DNA from: a virus | Length of the DNA: 36,140 nucleotides | IMG/VR virus record: IMGVR_UViG_3300022538_000248 | Coordinates: 1 to 36,140 of that record | Reading direction: 5' to 3' (one strand) | Shown: positions 1 through 6,009 of the stretch, in pieces | Position numbering within the stretch: the stretch's first letter is position 1 | Layout: every line of letters begins with the position of its first letter | Made by a program: the position numbers and the translations under genes | The notes under the pieces: generated by a model | What the model saw: only the letters and a program-made list of their open reading frames with translations | Databases searched by the model: none | Told to the model about the DNA's origin: nothing

Positions 1-158
1 CCTATTAATGCTTTTTGTAAATCATTGTCCTCAAGATAGTACAAATCTACGTCCTCAAAACAATTTTCTATGAGTTGGCACAGTCTTAAATTAGGATTCT
101 TACGCCATATCTCAGATATTAGTTCAAGTATTTCATCTATACGGTCTTGGTCTCTCAT
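1..158 (-). CDS. Small phage protein, C-terminus cut by window edge
   Basis: An ORF starts with ATG at 158, overlaps the stop of the upstream gene as ATGA, and runs off the left edge after about 52 codons. The protein is charged and helical, starting MRDQDRIDEILELISEIW, followed by a K-N-P-N-L-R-L-C-Q-L-I stretch and then D-L-Y-Y-L-E-D-N-D-L. The pattern 'RI..(I/L)L..W...P.LRL.QL ... D.YY.ED..L' is one I associate with a widespread small protein family of unknown function in phages and bacteria (DUF1040-like); this match is by eye only. Coupling to the preceding gene suggests co-translation. Confidence 0.75.
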   Translation of the reverse strand, partial: MRDQDRIDEILELISEIWRKNPNLRLCQLIENCFEDVDLYYLEDNDLQKALI

Positions 159-412
159 TTCTCCACCTTTCTTGCCTTTGTATCATTATATTCCATACAG
201 GCTACAGCCAAAGCATCTATCTTTCTTATATCCTCTAAGGCGGCAGCCTCATCCAACCAATAAATTTGGTCAGAGGCTCTACTCAAATGTTGTCTTATAT
301 ATAGAATCCAGTTGGCCACCGGAGTTGCTGCATCTTCTTCTGGTCTTGGGGGTTTGGCAAACTGATAGTCTCGTTCCCCATCAATTAGTTTGTAAACATC
401 TTCTCGTTTCAT
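155..412 (-). CDS. Conserved phage protein of unknown function (85 aa)
   Basis: The 85-aa product begins MKREDVYKLIDGERDYQ and ends with a helical part containing I-D-A-L-A-V-A-C-M-E. The 'VY.LIDGERDYQ ... W..YI..(H/Y)L..A......... A...IRKI.ALAV.CME' pattern recurs in small proteins of many phages, but no function is known to me. A 4-bp ATGA overlap with the next gene and a good SD (aaggagaataaa before the ATG) support the call. No membrane segment or metal site is visible. Confidence 0.85.
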   Translation of the reverse strand: MKREDVYKLIDGERDYQFAKPPRPEEDAATPVANWILYIRQHLSRASDQIYWLDEAAALEDIRKIDALAVACMEYNDTKARKVEK

Positions 413-423
413 TTTATTCTCCT

Positions 424-600
424 TTACTTACTCCGATAATAGAAAGGATTACGCATCCTCAATTCTTTGCATCCACAATTTTTACAATTTAGTCTTTCTA
501 AATATTTACTATCTATTTTTTGGCCCTTTGGTATATCTATTGCAATTTGGCTTTTGCAATTAAGGCACCAAACCGTAAACTTATAAGTGTTGTTACTCAT
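424..600 (-). CDS. Small zinc-ribbon protein (58 aa)
   Basis: The start at 600 is chosen because an SD (AAGGAGG) lies directly upstream of ATG; a longer frame reaching back to 654 would overlap the nuclease gene and lacks this signal. The protein has two Cys pairs, W-C-L-N-C-K near residue 10 and L-N-C-K-N-C-G-C near residue 38, the usual layout of a one-zinc ribbon, and a basic C-terminus. It probably binds zinc; any nucleic-acid or protein partner is unknown. It follows the Cas4-like gene by one base and is likely co-transcribed with it. Confidence 0.8.
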   Translation of the reverse strand: MSNNTYKFTVWCLNCKSQIAIDIPKGQKIDSKYLERLNCKNCGCKELRMRNPFYYRSK

Positions 601-601
601 C

Positions 602-1441
602 TTATCCTCCTTTAGCAAATGGACAAATGCTTCTCGATTTACAGTATCTTTCACAAAAAACTGGGCTACTCTTTCTTATATCAAACTTGTATGGCTGTTG
701 CAAACACCACTGATTCACTTCATCAAATGTACCTACTTTTGTTGGTGTCTTGTTCTTGCCCTTATATGCTTCAAATCTTATGCCTCGCTGCTCGTCACTA
801 CAGGGCTTCTCATACTGTTCTGGCCTATCAAATACAGGATGAGATAAATGTTTCGCTACTTGCTCACGTATATATTCATCTTGCTTTTTGAAACTCCACA
901 AGTCTAAGCGGATATACTCATAAGGAATCGGCGGGTAATCCCTCCAATATGTATTACCTTGCTTCCAGTCCCTATACCATACATCAACACCTAACTCCTC
1001 TACACTTTCACTCCACAATTTACGCATACGCCTCTGCCAGGTGTAACAATTCATTTGCTTAGTCCACTTATCTATTCTATACTTTGGGCCATATACCCCT
1101 GTCTGCTTCAACTCCAATAGCAGAGGCTCTTCCCACCAATCTGCTTTCCCTACTACAATAACCCCATCAATAACATCTTCAAACTTACGCTCTGTATCTA
1201 CACTCTCCGGTGCACACTCTTCATATCTACTATGTAGAGATAGACCCTGTACCATAGTAAGTAGGTCTGAGTAGTCACGGGTTATCTCATCCCAATGATT
1301 GATATACAGTATTCTTGGTAATGGGTCGTCTATTAAATCGGTAATGCTCAGTCGGTTAAGTTCTGGCCTGTGTTCTTTATACTTCCCCTTTAAGACACGT
1401 ATAACACGGTCAGGTAAATTATAATTATTTGTCCATTCCAT
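602..1441 (-). CDS. Cas4/RecB-like PD-(D/E)XK nuclease with Fe-S type cysteines
   Basis: The 279-aa protein carries a PD-(D/E)XK core: G-K-A-D-W-W at about residue 99 followed by L-L-L-E-L-K-Q, giving the Asp, Glu and Lys of the active site, then a helical Q-M-N-C-Y-T-W-Q-R segment like motif QxxxY. One Cys lies N-terminal (E-E-C-A-P-E-S, about residue 76) and a C-terminal group reads C-E-R-Y-C-K-S-R-S-I-C-P-F. This one-plus-three arrangement is that of Cas4 and AddB-type nucleases, whose four cysteines hold a 4Fe-4S cluster. Stand-alone phage Cas4-like proteins are usually placed in recombination or end processing. There is no CRISPR array here. SD AAGGAG precedes the ATG. Confidence 0.85.
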   Translation of the reverse strand: MEWTNNYNLPDRVIRVLKGKYKEHRPELNRLSITDLIDDPLPRILYINHWDEITRDYSDLLTMVQGLSLHSRYEECAPESVDTERKFEDVIDGVIVVGKADWWEEPLLLELKQTGVYGPKYRIDKWTKQMNCYTWQRRMRKLWSESVEELGVDVWYRDWKQGNTYWRDYPPIPYEYIRLDLWSFKKQDEYIREQVAKHLSHPVFDRPEQYEKPCSDEQRGIRFEAYKGKNKTPTKVGTFDEVNQWCLQQPYKFDIRKSSPVFCERYCKSRSICPFAKGG

Positions 1442-1442
1442 T

Positions 1443-1721
1443 TTAATCTCCTTTATGTGGGTTTTGTGGTAATGGCATCCAATGAGTAATCTTATCTATC
1501 CCTTCCTCTTTCACTGGCTCATCAACACACCAAATTCCAGTCTCTCTATTATAAAAACCAATACTAATACTGCGACTATTTGCTACTAAAACTTCTTCCG
1601 ATAGATGTTTATGCATATGCATCCATTTTCCAGTCGGTAATCTATCTTTTACACTAATCCACTTCATTTTATCTTTTAGCCGTCTCGCTTCATCAATGTA
1701 ACTGTACACATCTCTAAACAT
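1443..1721 (-). CDS. DUF551-domain protein
   Basis: The recognisable core runs from W-I-S-V-K-D-R-L-P (about residue 21) through a central V-L-V-A-N / I-G-F-Y-N segment to I-T-H-W-M-P-L-P-Q-N-P at the C-terminus, the signature of DUF551, a small domain common in phages. Function is unknown. The start at 1721 (MFRDVYSYIDEA, SD AAAGGAG) is preferred over an upstream in-frame codon at 1778 because it has the ribosome-binding site. Its N-terminal 46 bp overlap the end of the upstream zinc protein in another frame. Confidence 0.85.
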   Translation of the reverse strand: MFRDVYSYIDEARRLKDKMKWISVKDRLPTGKWMHMHKHLSEEVLVANSRSISIGFYNRETGIWCVDEPVKEEGIDKITHWMPLPQNPHKGD

Positions 1722-1900
1722 TTTTTCTCCTTTGTGTCTTTGCTGCACATATAACAATATCCGCCTACCTGTGCCCATACCTTGGTACTACCATCTGGAT
1801 TTCTAAAGATGGCATAAATAACATATTCTTGATTACAGTGTGGACAAACAGTGGATTCGGCCTCCTGTGTAAATGGTAGTTCTACTTTGCGTGTTTTCAT
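1676..1900 (-). CDS. Small zinc-finger-like protein (74 aa)
   Basis: The product has Cys pairs C-P-H-C near residue 19 and C-Y-M-C near residue 49, plus further Cys near the C-terminus, so it is likely a zinc-binding ribbon. The middle, Y-V-I-Y-A-I-F-R-N-P-D-G, looks like a beta hairpin. It overlaps the DUF551 gene by 46 bp if the starts are right. It may be an adaptor or nucleic-acid-binding protein; no family is recognised. Confidence 0.65.
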   Translation of the reverse strand: MKTRKVELPFTQEAESTVCPHCNQEYVIYAIFRNPDGSTKVWAQVGGYCYMCSKDTKEKKCLEMCTVTLMKRDG

Positions 1901-2014
1901 TTAATCATCCTCTGTAAGAACATAATCTACACACTCACTTATAAAATAAAACGGGTATAATAGAAAGGCGGGGCTTATAGCAATCCACCCTATAATTGTT
2001 TTTATTCTATTCAT
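1901..2014 (-). CDS. 37-aa single-span membrane peptide
   Basis: A short frame, MNRIKTIIGWIAISPAFLLY onward, fills the gap between two genes exactly: its ATG is two bases after the stop of the upstream gene and its TAA abuts the next ATG. GGGAG lies 8 bp upstream of ATG. Residues 5-24 are hydrophobic and suitable for one membrane span, followed by an acidic tail ending E-D-D. Function unknown. The packing, start signal and composition argue that it is real despite its size. Confidence 0.6.
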   Translation of the reverse strand: MNRIKTIIGWIAISPAFLLYPFYFISECVDYVLTEDD

Positions 2015-2015
2015 T

Positions 2016-2237
2016 TTACAACTCCCACTCAGTAACTTTTTCTTTTGCTTTTGGGGCTACAATTTTGCCATCAATAATCAACACCCCTGACTCGTAACCC
2101 AAATTCGGCAGATGGTCAAGTATCCGATATGGTACTTCGCCTTTTGGTAAATAATCTTTCTTTATCTCTTTTTCTGTCATAAAGTTTATTGACATATCCC
2201 CATCTTCATCTGCGTGTAGAACTATATATTTTTTCAT
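2016..2237 (-). CDS. Hypothetical protein (73 aa)
   Basis: The protein starts MKKYIVLHADEDGDMSINF and has alternating hydrophobic strands, with G-V-L-I-I-D-G-K-I-V near the C-terminus, suggesting a small alpha/beta fold. SD GGGAG precedes the ATG. It lies two bases after the deoxyribosyltransferase-like gene. I do not recognise a family. Confidence 0.75.
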   Translation of the reverse strand: MKKYIVLHADEDGDMSINFMTEKEIKKDYLPKGEVPYRILDHLPNLGYESGVLIIDGKIVAPKAKEKVTEWEL

Positions 2238-2239
2238 TT

Positions 2240-2692
2240 TTAATCTCCCGCTCTGATAATAAAATTTATCGCTAATTTCAAGGCATCCACAGCTATGGGG
2301 CTTAAATCCGGCATAGTGTAAATGGCTATCTCCTCTTGTTTTGCATACTCCAACTCCGCAGTAATATTGCTATTGGTGTGTATCCCATTGCCCCCAAACA
2401 GTATCAACAGGTTGCACCCCTCAATAATCTTACAGTTCACAGAGTCTATCTGCTCCTTTGTCAATAGCCCATCCTTGTAGGCACGGTGTATGAACAACTC
2501 GTGGTCGGCTGGCACATACAAATAAGATTTGGGCAACCCATCCATCTTCTCCCAGTCTATGAGATATGCCTGTAGCTCTATACCTATGTTGGTATAGTTC
2601 CGCAGTAGCCTGTGGAAGTTCCCCTCATCATCCCTATCAGCGGGGTACAACAGATATATATTGAACGTGGTATTTAACACTGTATCTTTCAC
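2240..2692 (-). CDS. Nucleoside deoxyribosyltransferase-like / DUF4406-like protein
   Basis: The 150-aa protein has an alternating alpha/beta pattern. A C-terminal region reads C-N-L-L-I-L-F-G-G-N-G-I-H, then N-S-N-I-T-A-E-L-E-Y-A and a hydrophobic strand I-A-I-Y-T-M-P. The order 'LLILFGG..... S.....E.EYA......' is that of nucleoside 2-deoxyribosyltransferase-like folds (N-deoxyribosyltransferase, DUF4406, TIR-related), where the Glu after the Ser is catalytic. The start is taken as GTG at 2692 because AGGAG stands 7 bp upstream; the ATG at 2728 lies inside the preceding gene and lacks an SD. A role in nucleotide salvage or base modification is an inference. Confidence 0.75.
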   Translation of the reverse strand: MKDTVLNTTFNIYLLYPADRDDEGNFHRLLRNYTNIGIELQAYLIDWEKMDGLPKSYLYVPADHELFIHRAYKDGLLTKEQIDSVNCKIIEGCNLLILFGGNGIHTNSNITAELEYAKQEEIAIYTMPDLSPIAVDALKLAINFIIRAGD

Positions 2693-2705
2693 TTTACTTC
2701 TCCTA

Positions 2706-2945
2706 TCAGCTTTGCTGCATAAAGTCAAATAATAGTTGTTGTCCTATTTCTATAAAAGGTATTATATCATAATCATTAACACACCAAGATGCATATTCAC
2801 ATCCTCTGGAATCACTAATCATTATGTCACTACCACACCCACCGGTTACTTTTGCCACCTTACCCACCTCCCTTTCAGCCACACCAATAGTTACAGCCGA
2901 TGGTAGTATCTTTACTCTGTCACCTATTTTGAATTTGGTTTTCAT
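2706..2945 (-). CDS. KOW/SH3-like small protein with QLLFDFM tail (copy A)
   Basis: The 79-aa protein opens with K-F-K-I-G-D-R-V-K-I, the first strand typical of KOW/SH3-like barrels, continues with V-G-K-V-A-K-V and other short strands, and ends I-G-Q-Q-L-L-F-D-F-M-Q-Q-S. It is one of ten such proteins in the window sharing this terminal peptide while the middle is unrelated in sequence. The conserved start looks like a folding scaffold; the tail looks like a docking motif (see findings). Function otherwise unknown. It lies just upstream of the deoxyribosyltransferase-like gene. Confidence 0.85.
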   Translation of the reverse strand: MKTKFKIGDRVKILPSAVTIGVAEREVGKVAKVTGGCGSDIMISDSRGCEYASWCVNDYDIIPFIEIGQQLLFDFMQQS

Positions 2946-2946
2946 T

Positions 2947-3171
2947 TTAATCTTTCTTTACTCCGCATACAGTGCAAGTCCACGCAACTTTATCTTTTAC
3001 CCTACTTTTTGCCTTGTTGTGTACCCTCATACCAACTCCATATTTGGTATCTTGGTACTTACTACGACAGTTACACTTTCGTATCATTATTTTCCCTCCA
3101 AATATTTTTAGATAATTCTTGTCATATCTGGCTTTGTCAGTTGGCCATTTCATTTTTTCATTGATAGTCAT
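2947..3171 (-). CDS. Zinc-ribbon protein, possibly with two in-frame starts
   Basis: The C-terminal part, from MIRKCNCRSKYQDTKYG to C-T-V-C-G-V-K-K-D, is a one-zinc ribbon (C-N-C plus C-T-V-C) of a type frequent in phages. It has its own strong SD (GGAGGG, ATG at 3087, 46 aa). The same frame stays open upstream to another ATG at 3171 with AGAAGGG; the extra 28 residues (MTINEKMKWPTDKARYDKNY and on) look like a conserved phage peptide in their own right. Both products may be made. The longer form is given here. Confidence 0.65.
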   Translation of the reverse strand: MTINEKMKWPTDKARYDKNYLKIFGGKIMIRKCNCRSKYQDTKYGVGMRVHNKAKSRVKDKVAWTCTVCGVKKD

Positions 3172-3181
3172 TTTACCCTTC

Positions 3182-3397
3182 TCATAAAGCATCATTACTT
3201 AATTCCTTTTCAATATTCCCAGCTAATATTACCTTTGTGTTATCGTTGTATTTGGGGTTATACTTAAATTTAAGGGTCAGTGCATATTCTAATGCTGCTT
3301 TCCACGCTTGATGAGCTTCGGGATACCCAAGATGGGAGTTATCGTTTCCCTCTCTATGTGAGTATTTCTTATTCCACCATTTATCAAACTGTTCCAT
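3182..3397 (-). CDS. Small phage protein with W-K-A-A-L-E motif
   Basis: The 71-aa protein begins MEQFDKWWNKKY, and contains H-Q-A-W-K-A-A-L-E-Y-A-L. The pattern 'F..WW ... A..AWKAALE..L' is frequent in small phage proteins of unknown function, usually near the replication genes. AAAGG precedes the ATG. A much shorter relative with only the first part is encoded at 11329-11418. Confidence 0.85.
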   Translation of the reverse strand: MEQFDKWWNKKYSHREGNDNSHLGYPEAHQAWKAALEYALTLKFKYNPKYNDNTKVILAGNIEKELSNDAL

Positions 3398-3414
3398 TCT
3401 TTAACCTTTCAGCT

Positions 3415-3834
3415 TTAGCTTGTCCGATTTTTCAAATCGGCGATTTCTTTCTTATCTTTGCCTCTTGGAATAAACTTACCGCCTGCATATAAAAATGGGC
3501 CGCCAATCATAAGAAGTGATATTAACCCATCAGGTTTGAATAAAGTATTTTTGAGTTCGTTCCCTGCCAATATGGAAAGATTTGTGATGCTTTTGTAGTA
3601 TCCACCTTTGATTCTTTCAATAGTAAGCTTGTAATCAATAGCGTTGGCAAGCCGCTTGGCATCCCATAACGTTGACCAAGGTAGGAATAGCTTTGTTGGT
3701 ACGCCTGCCCACTCAGCAGCATCTTGGTCTACATAGGTGGGGGTTGCTACATCCTGCATGCACCCAGCACCGACAAACACCAATGCTATCAGCCCAATCA
3801 GTACTATGGCCGTTGTTTTTAGTAACTTTTTCAT
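3415..3834 (-). CDS. Predicted phage lipoprotein with a second membrane segment
   Basis: The 139-aa protein begins with two Lys and a hydrophobic run ending F-V-G-A-G-C-M (residues 19-26), a typical signal peptidase II lipobox with Cys at about residue 25. The middle is soluble; a second hydrophobic stretch (L-I-S-L-L-M-I-G-G-P-F-L-Y-A) precedes a highly charged tail. It is probably anchored to the outer face of the host membrane. Phage lipoproteins in early regions often act in superinfection exclusion; this role is an inference from type and position only. It is flanked by replication-region genes, not lysis genes. Confidence 0.8.
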   Translation of the reverse strand: MKKLLKTTAIVLIGLIALVFVGAGCMQDVATPTYVDQDAAEWAGVPTKLFLPWSTLWDAKRLANAIDYKLTIERIKGGYYKSITNLSILAGNELKNTLFKPDGLISLLMIGGPFLYAGGKFIPRGKDKKEIADLKNRTS

Positions 3835-3847
3835 TCTTCACTTCCTT

Positions 3848-3906
3848 TCAAATTGCGTAGCAATTTAGTACGCCTACGGCGTCATAAAATCAAATAATAA
3901 TTGCTC
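3848..3906. repeat. 59-bp direct repeat, copy 1
   Basis: Positions 3848-3906 match 4306-4364 at 58 of 59 bases. The repeat holds the last codons of a tailed KOW protein (E-Q-L-L-F-D-F-M-T-P-stop) and about 33 bp of downstream sequence with two small inverted repeats (aaattgc/gcaattt and cgcc/ggcg). The two proteins upstream of the repeats are otherwise unrelated in sequence. Confidence 0.95.
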
Positions 3907-4101
3907 ACCTTTTCTCGACACATATTCTATTTCATTAGGCAAGAGTGGAAAATCTCTTTCTTTTATTCCACCCCAAATAACCTTTATAAAGCTTCCCTGA
4001 AAACGAACAATCGTCAAAGTCGCAGCACCCAATGAGAAGCTTCTGGGATTTTTTAACTTTACTTTATCCCCAATTTTGAAACCTTTTTTATCCATCGTCA
4101 T
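3874..4101 (-). CDS. KOW/SH3-like small protein with QLLFDFM tail (copy B)
   Basis: 75 aa: K-G-F-K-I-G-D-K-V-K-L at the N-terminus, beta-rich middle with T-L-T-I-V-R-F and F-I-K-V-I-W, and the tail R-K-G-E-Q-L-L-F-D-F-M-T-P. The ATG at 4101 overlaps the preceding gene; a second ATG at 4095 has the better distance to the GGAAG signal, so the first two residues are uncertain. The last ten codons and the downstream bases are almost identical to those of copy C. Confidence 0.85.
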   Translation of the reverse strand: MTMDKKGFKIGDKVKLKNPRSFSLGAATLTIVRFQGSFIKVIWGGIKERDFPLLPNEIEYVSRKGEQLLFDFMTP

Positions 4102-4291
4102 ACTTCCTTTTCAACTCAGCTTCAAGCTTTATAGTGTCTATCTCCTGATTTGTCAAGAATGTAAACCTCCTAAGCAATGAAATTGTCTGGTGAACACCTT
4201 TCCTAATCCTGCGAGTAACTGCCTTAACTCTTTTTTCCTTATTCTCATAAATTATATGATGACTATTAAGCACTATTTTTTTCTTCGCCAT
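4088..4291 (-). CDS. Basic small phage protein (67 aa)
   Basis: The start at 4291 (MAKKKIVLNSHHIIYEN) follows AAAGGA at good distance; an upstream in-frame codon at 4321 lacks an SD. The protein is very basic, with H-H-I-I-Y near residue 11, R-I-R-K-G-V-H-Q and a C-terminal amphipathic helix. The 'HHI.Y ... R.I.KG.H ... L.RR.....' pattern recurs in phage small proteins of unknown function; the charge suggests nucleic-acid binding. Confidence 0.75.
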   Translation of the reverse strand: MAKKKIVLNSHHIIYENKEKRVKAVTRRIRKGVHQTISLLRRFTFLTNQEIDTIKLEAELKRKYDDG

Positions 4292-4305
4292 AAAATTTCC
4301 TTTCT

Positions 4306-4364
4306 TCAAATTACGTAGCAATTTAGTACGCCTACGGCGTCATAAAATCAAATAATAATTGCTC
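4306..4364. repeat. 59-bp direct repeat, copy 2
   Basis: Second copy of the element at 3848-3906, differing at one base. It covers the last codons of the copy C gene and its downstream flank. Because the repeat stops where the coding bodies of the two genes begin to differ, it marks a duplication or recombination boundary at the tail-encoding segment. Confidence 0.95.
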
Positions 4365-4592
4365 CCCCACTCTGACAAATGGTTCGATTTCTGGTTCAAG
4401 TACCATCAAGGCCCACCCTCCAAGTGATTCGCTCTCAAGTTCATATACATTAACATTACAATAAGTCTCCTTTGCTTTTGTTATTGTTCCCATATCTCCT
4501 ATGTGATAAGTGAGTATCCCCCAACTTTCCCGTAATTCCTCTGGCATATCTGACCACTGTATGACACGAACCCTTTGCCCTACCTTAAACAT
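4332..4592 (-). CDS. KOW/SH3-like small protein with QLLFDFM tail (copy C)
   Basis: 86 aa: MFKVGQRVRVIQWS at the start, a G-D-M-G-T-I-T-K turn typical of KOW-like domains at about residue 32, W-A-L-M-V-L-E-P and the tail R-V-G-E-Q-L-L-F-D-F-M-T-P. Starts four bases after the stop of copy D and uses GAGG as SD. The body shares little with copy B although the tails are the same at DNA level. Confidence 0.87.
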   Translation of the reverse strand: MFKVGQRVRVIQWSDMPEELRESWGILTYHIGDMGTITKAKETYCNVNVYELESESLGGWALMVLEPEIEPFVRVGEQLLFDFMTP

Positions 4593-4596
4593 CTTG

Positions 4597-4866
4597 TTAC
4601 CTCATAAAGTCAAACACTAACTGTTCCCCAATCCGTACTTCATCTTGCAACACAAATTCTGGAAAATTCAAGCGTACATCAGACAAATGATACTTATAAG
4701 ACTTATAAATATTCTCAGTATTCAATACTTCCAGTACTACAAGTACTTTACCTATATATTTGTCCATTCTGGGAGGCCAACTATCCATCCATAAATCATG
4801 CTCCGCAGCAGTAGATGCCCTTAATACCTTTACTTTGTCACCAACTTTGAATTTTGGAGTTCTCAT
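4597..4866 (-). CDS. KOW/SH3-like small protein with QLVFDFM tail (copy D)
   Basis: 89 aa: T-P-K-F-K-V-G-D-K-V-K-V-L at the start, then I-G-K-V-L-V-V-L-E-V, and the tail R-I-G-E-Q-L-V-F-D-F-M-R. The tail differs from the others by one Leu to Val, and its codons differ at several third positions, so the peptide rather than the DNA is conserved. It lies directly downstream of the primase gene. Confidence 0.87.
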   Translation of the reverse strand: MRTPKFKVGDKVKVLRASTAAEHDLWMDSWPPRMDKYIGKVLVVLEVLNTENIYKSYKYHLSDVRLNFPEFVLQDEVRIGEQLVFDFMR

Positions 4867-4874
4867 ATCATCCT

Positions 4875-5759
4875 CTATATCATACTAATCAACTCTTTTC
4901 TTACTGTCTTTTTCCCTTTAAGGGCAATGTACTCCCTAATATCCTTTGCCCCATTGAAAGAGAATATGGTTATATCAACTTCTCCTTCCCCAAAATCATC
5001 GTCATAATATAATCCGTCTAACTCATCTCGTAACTGCTCTGCTCCGGCTATACCCACAGTGTCATTGTCAGGTATAATAATTATCCTTTCAGTACCCGCT
5101 AAACCAGTTTCAAGAAACATATCCCATATACCATCTGTATATTGACAGTTGGAACGTGCTATGCTTTGCAATCCTAAATCCCACACACTTATGCCATCAC
5201 TGAATCCCTCACAGATAAACACATAGTAATCACCAATGAGGCCATGTGGATACATAAGCCCCAAACGGGAACCTGTGACACACCGCTTAGTCCCATCTGG
5301 GAATCTACGCTGCACTCCACAGAAACCGCTTTCCCTACGGTATTCAGTTAAATCCTCTCTGAACATTGGGATAGTGAAGGAACGCCCATCGTAACCCACC
5401 AACCACTCATCCAAACTATCCGTGCTTACATTCAATTCCTTTGCTAATCCCAACTTCAACAATGGAAACTTTTGCAGGTTGTTGTAGCAACTATCAGTAA
5501 ATTGCCGCCATAATGTATGTAGGTTAGGTCTGTCGTTTTTGTATATAACAAGCTCTGATAGATTTAATTTGTTCATCTGCTCATTGGTTAGATAACCTTC
5601 TTTGGAACATGCCCAACACTTGTATTTTCCATAATATCTATCTAACAGTGATATAGATAGGTTGGGTCTAATGGTATCCTTGTGAAAGCAACAGTAACTC
5701 CATACCCTGTCATGCTCCACTCTTATGATATTTAATTGTCGGAAGTCAGAGTTTTTCAA
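4875..5759 (-). CDS. DNA primase-like protein (CHC2-type zinc finger and TOPRIM)
   Basis: The 294-aa protein has an N-terminal zinc-finger-like region, C-C-F-H-K-D (about residue 23) then K-C-W-A-C-S-K-E-G, as in CHC2 primase fingers. A TOPRIM domain follows: V-F-I-C-E-G-F-S-D-G (about residue 180; acidic E) and I-I-I-I-P-D-N-D-T-V-G (the D-x-D motif). It should make RNA primers for replication. It is shorter than cellular DnaG and lacks a clear helicase-interaction domain. The start appears to be TTG at 5759 with AAGGAG upstream. Helicase and single-strand-binding-like genes are close by, all on the same strand. Confidence 0.88.
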   Translation of the reverse strand: MKNSDFRQLNIIRVEHDRVWSYCCFHKDTIRPNLSISLLDRYYGKYKCWACSKEGYLTNEQMNKLNLSELVIYKNDRPNLHTLWRQFTDSCYNNLQKFPLLKLGLAKELNVSTDSLDEWLVGYDGRSFTIPMFREDLTEYRRESGFCGVQRRFPDGTKRCVTGSRLGLMYPHGLIGDYYVFICEGFSDGISVWDLGLQSIARSNCQYTDGIWDMFLETGLAGTERIIIIPDNDTVGIAGAEQLRDELDGLYYDDDFGEGEVDITIFSFNGAKDIREYIALKGKKTVRKELISMI

Positions 5760-5775
5760 GGTCTTGTTCTCCTTA

Positions 5776-6009
5776 TCATTTCATAAACGAGAATAATAAC
5801 TGTTCTCCTATCTTTCTGCATCTTTCTAACTCTTTCTCCATAAAATTAAGTTTCAGATTATCAGCTTCAAAATGTAAGGTATAAGGTACTGAGGTAATAC
5901 CAGAATGGTCAACAATTTTAGCAATTTCACCTATCATAGACCGTGTAGTAGGCGTGCACGTTTCCTCGTCGGCACATATTACTCTTACCTCATCACCTAT
6001 CTTAAACAT
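5776..6009 (-). CDS. KOW/SH3-like small protein with QLLFSFM tail (copy E)
   Basis: 77 aa: MFKIGDEVRVICAD at the start, then I-G-E-I-A-K-I-V-D-H-S-G, and the tail K-I-G-E-Q-L-L-F-S-F-M-K. Its ATG overlaps the helicase stop as TAATG, with the SD (GAGGAGG) encoded by the last helicase codons, so the two are translationally coupled. It sits between helicase and primase. Confidence 0.87.
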   Translation of the reverse strand: MFKIGDEVRVICADEETCTPTTRSMIGEIAKIVDHSGITSVPYTLHFEADNLKLNFMEKELERCRKIGEQLLFSFMK

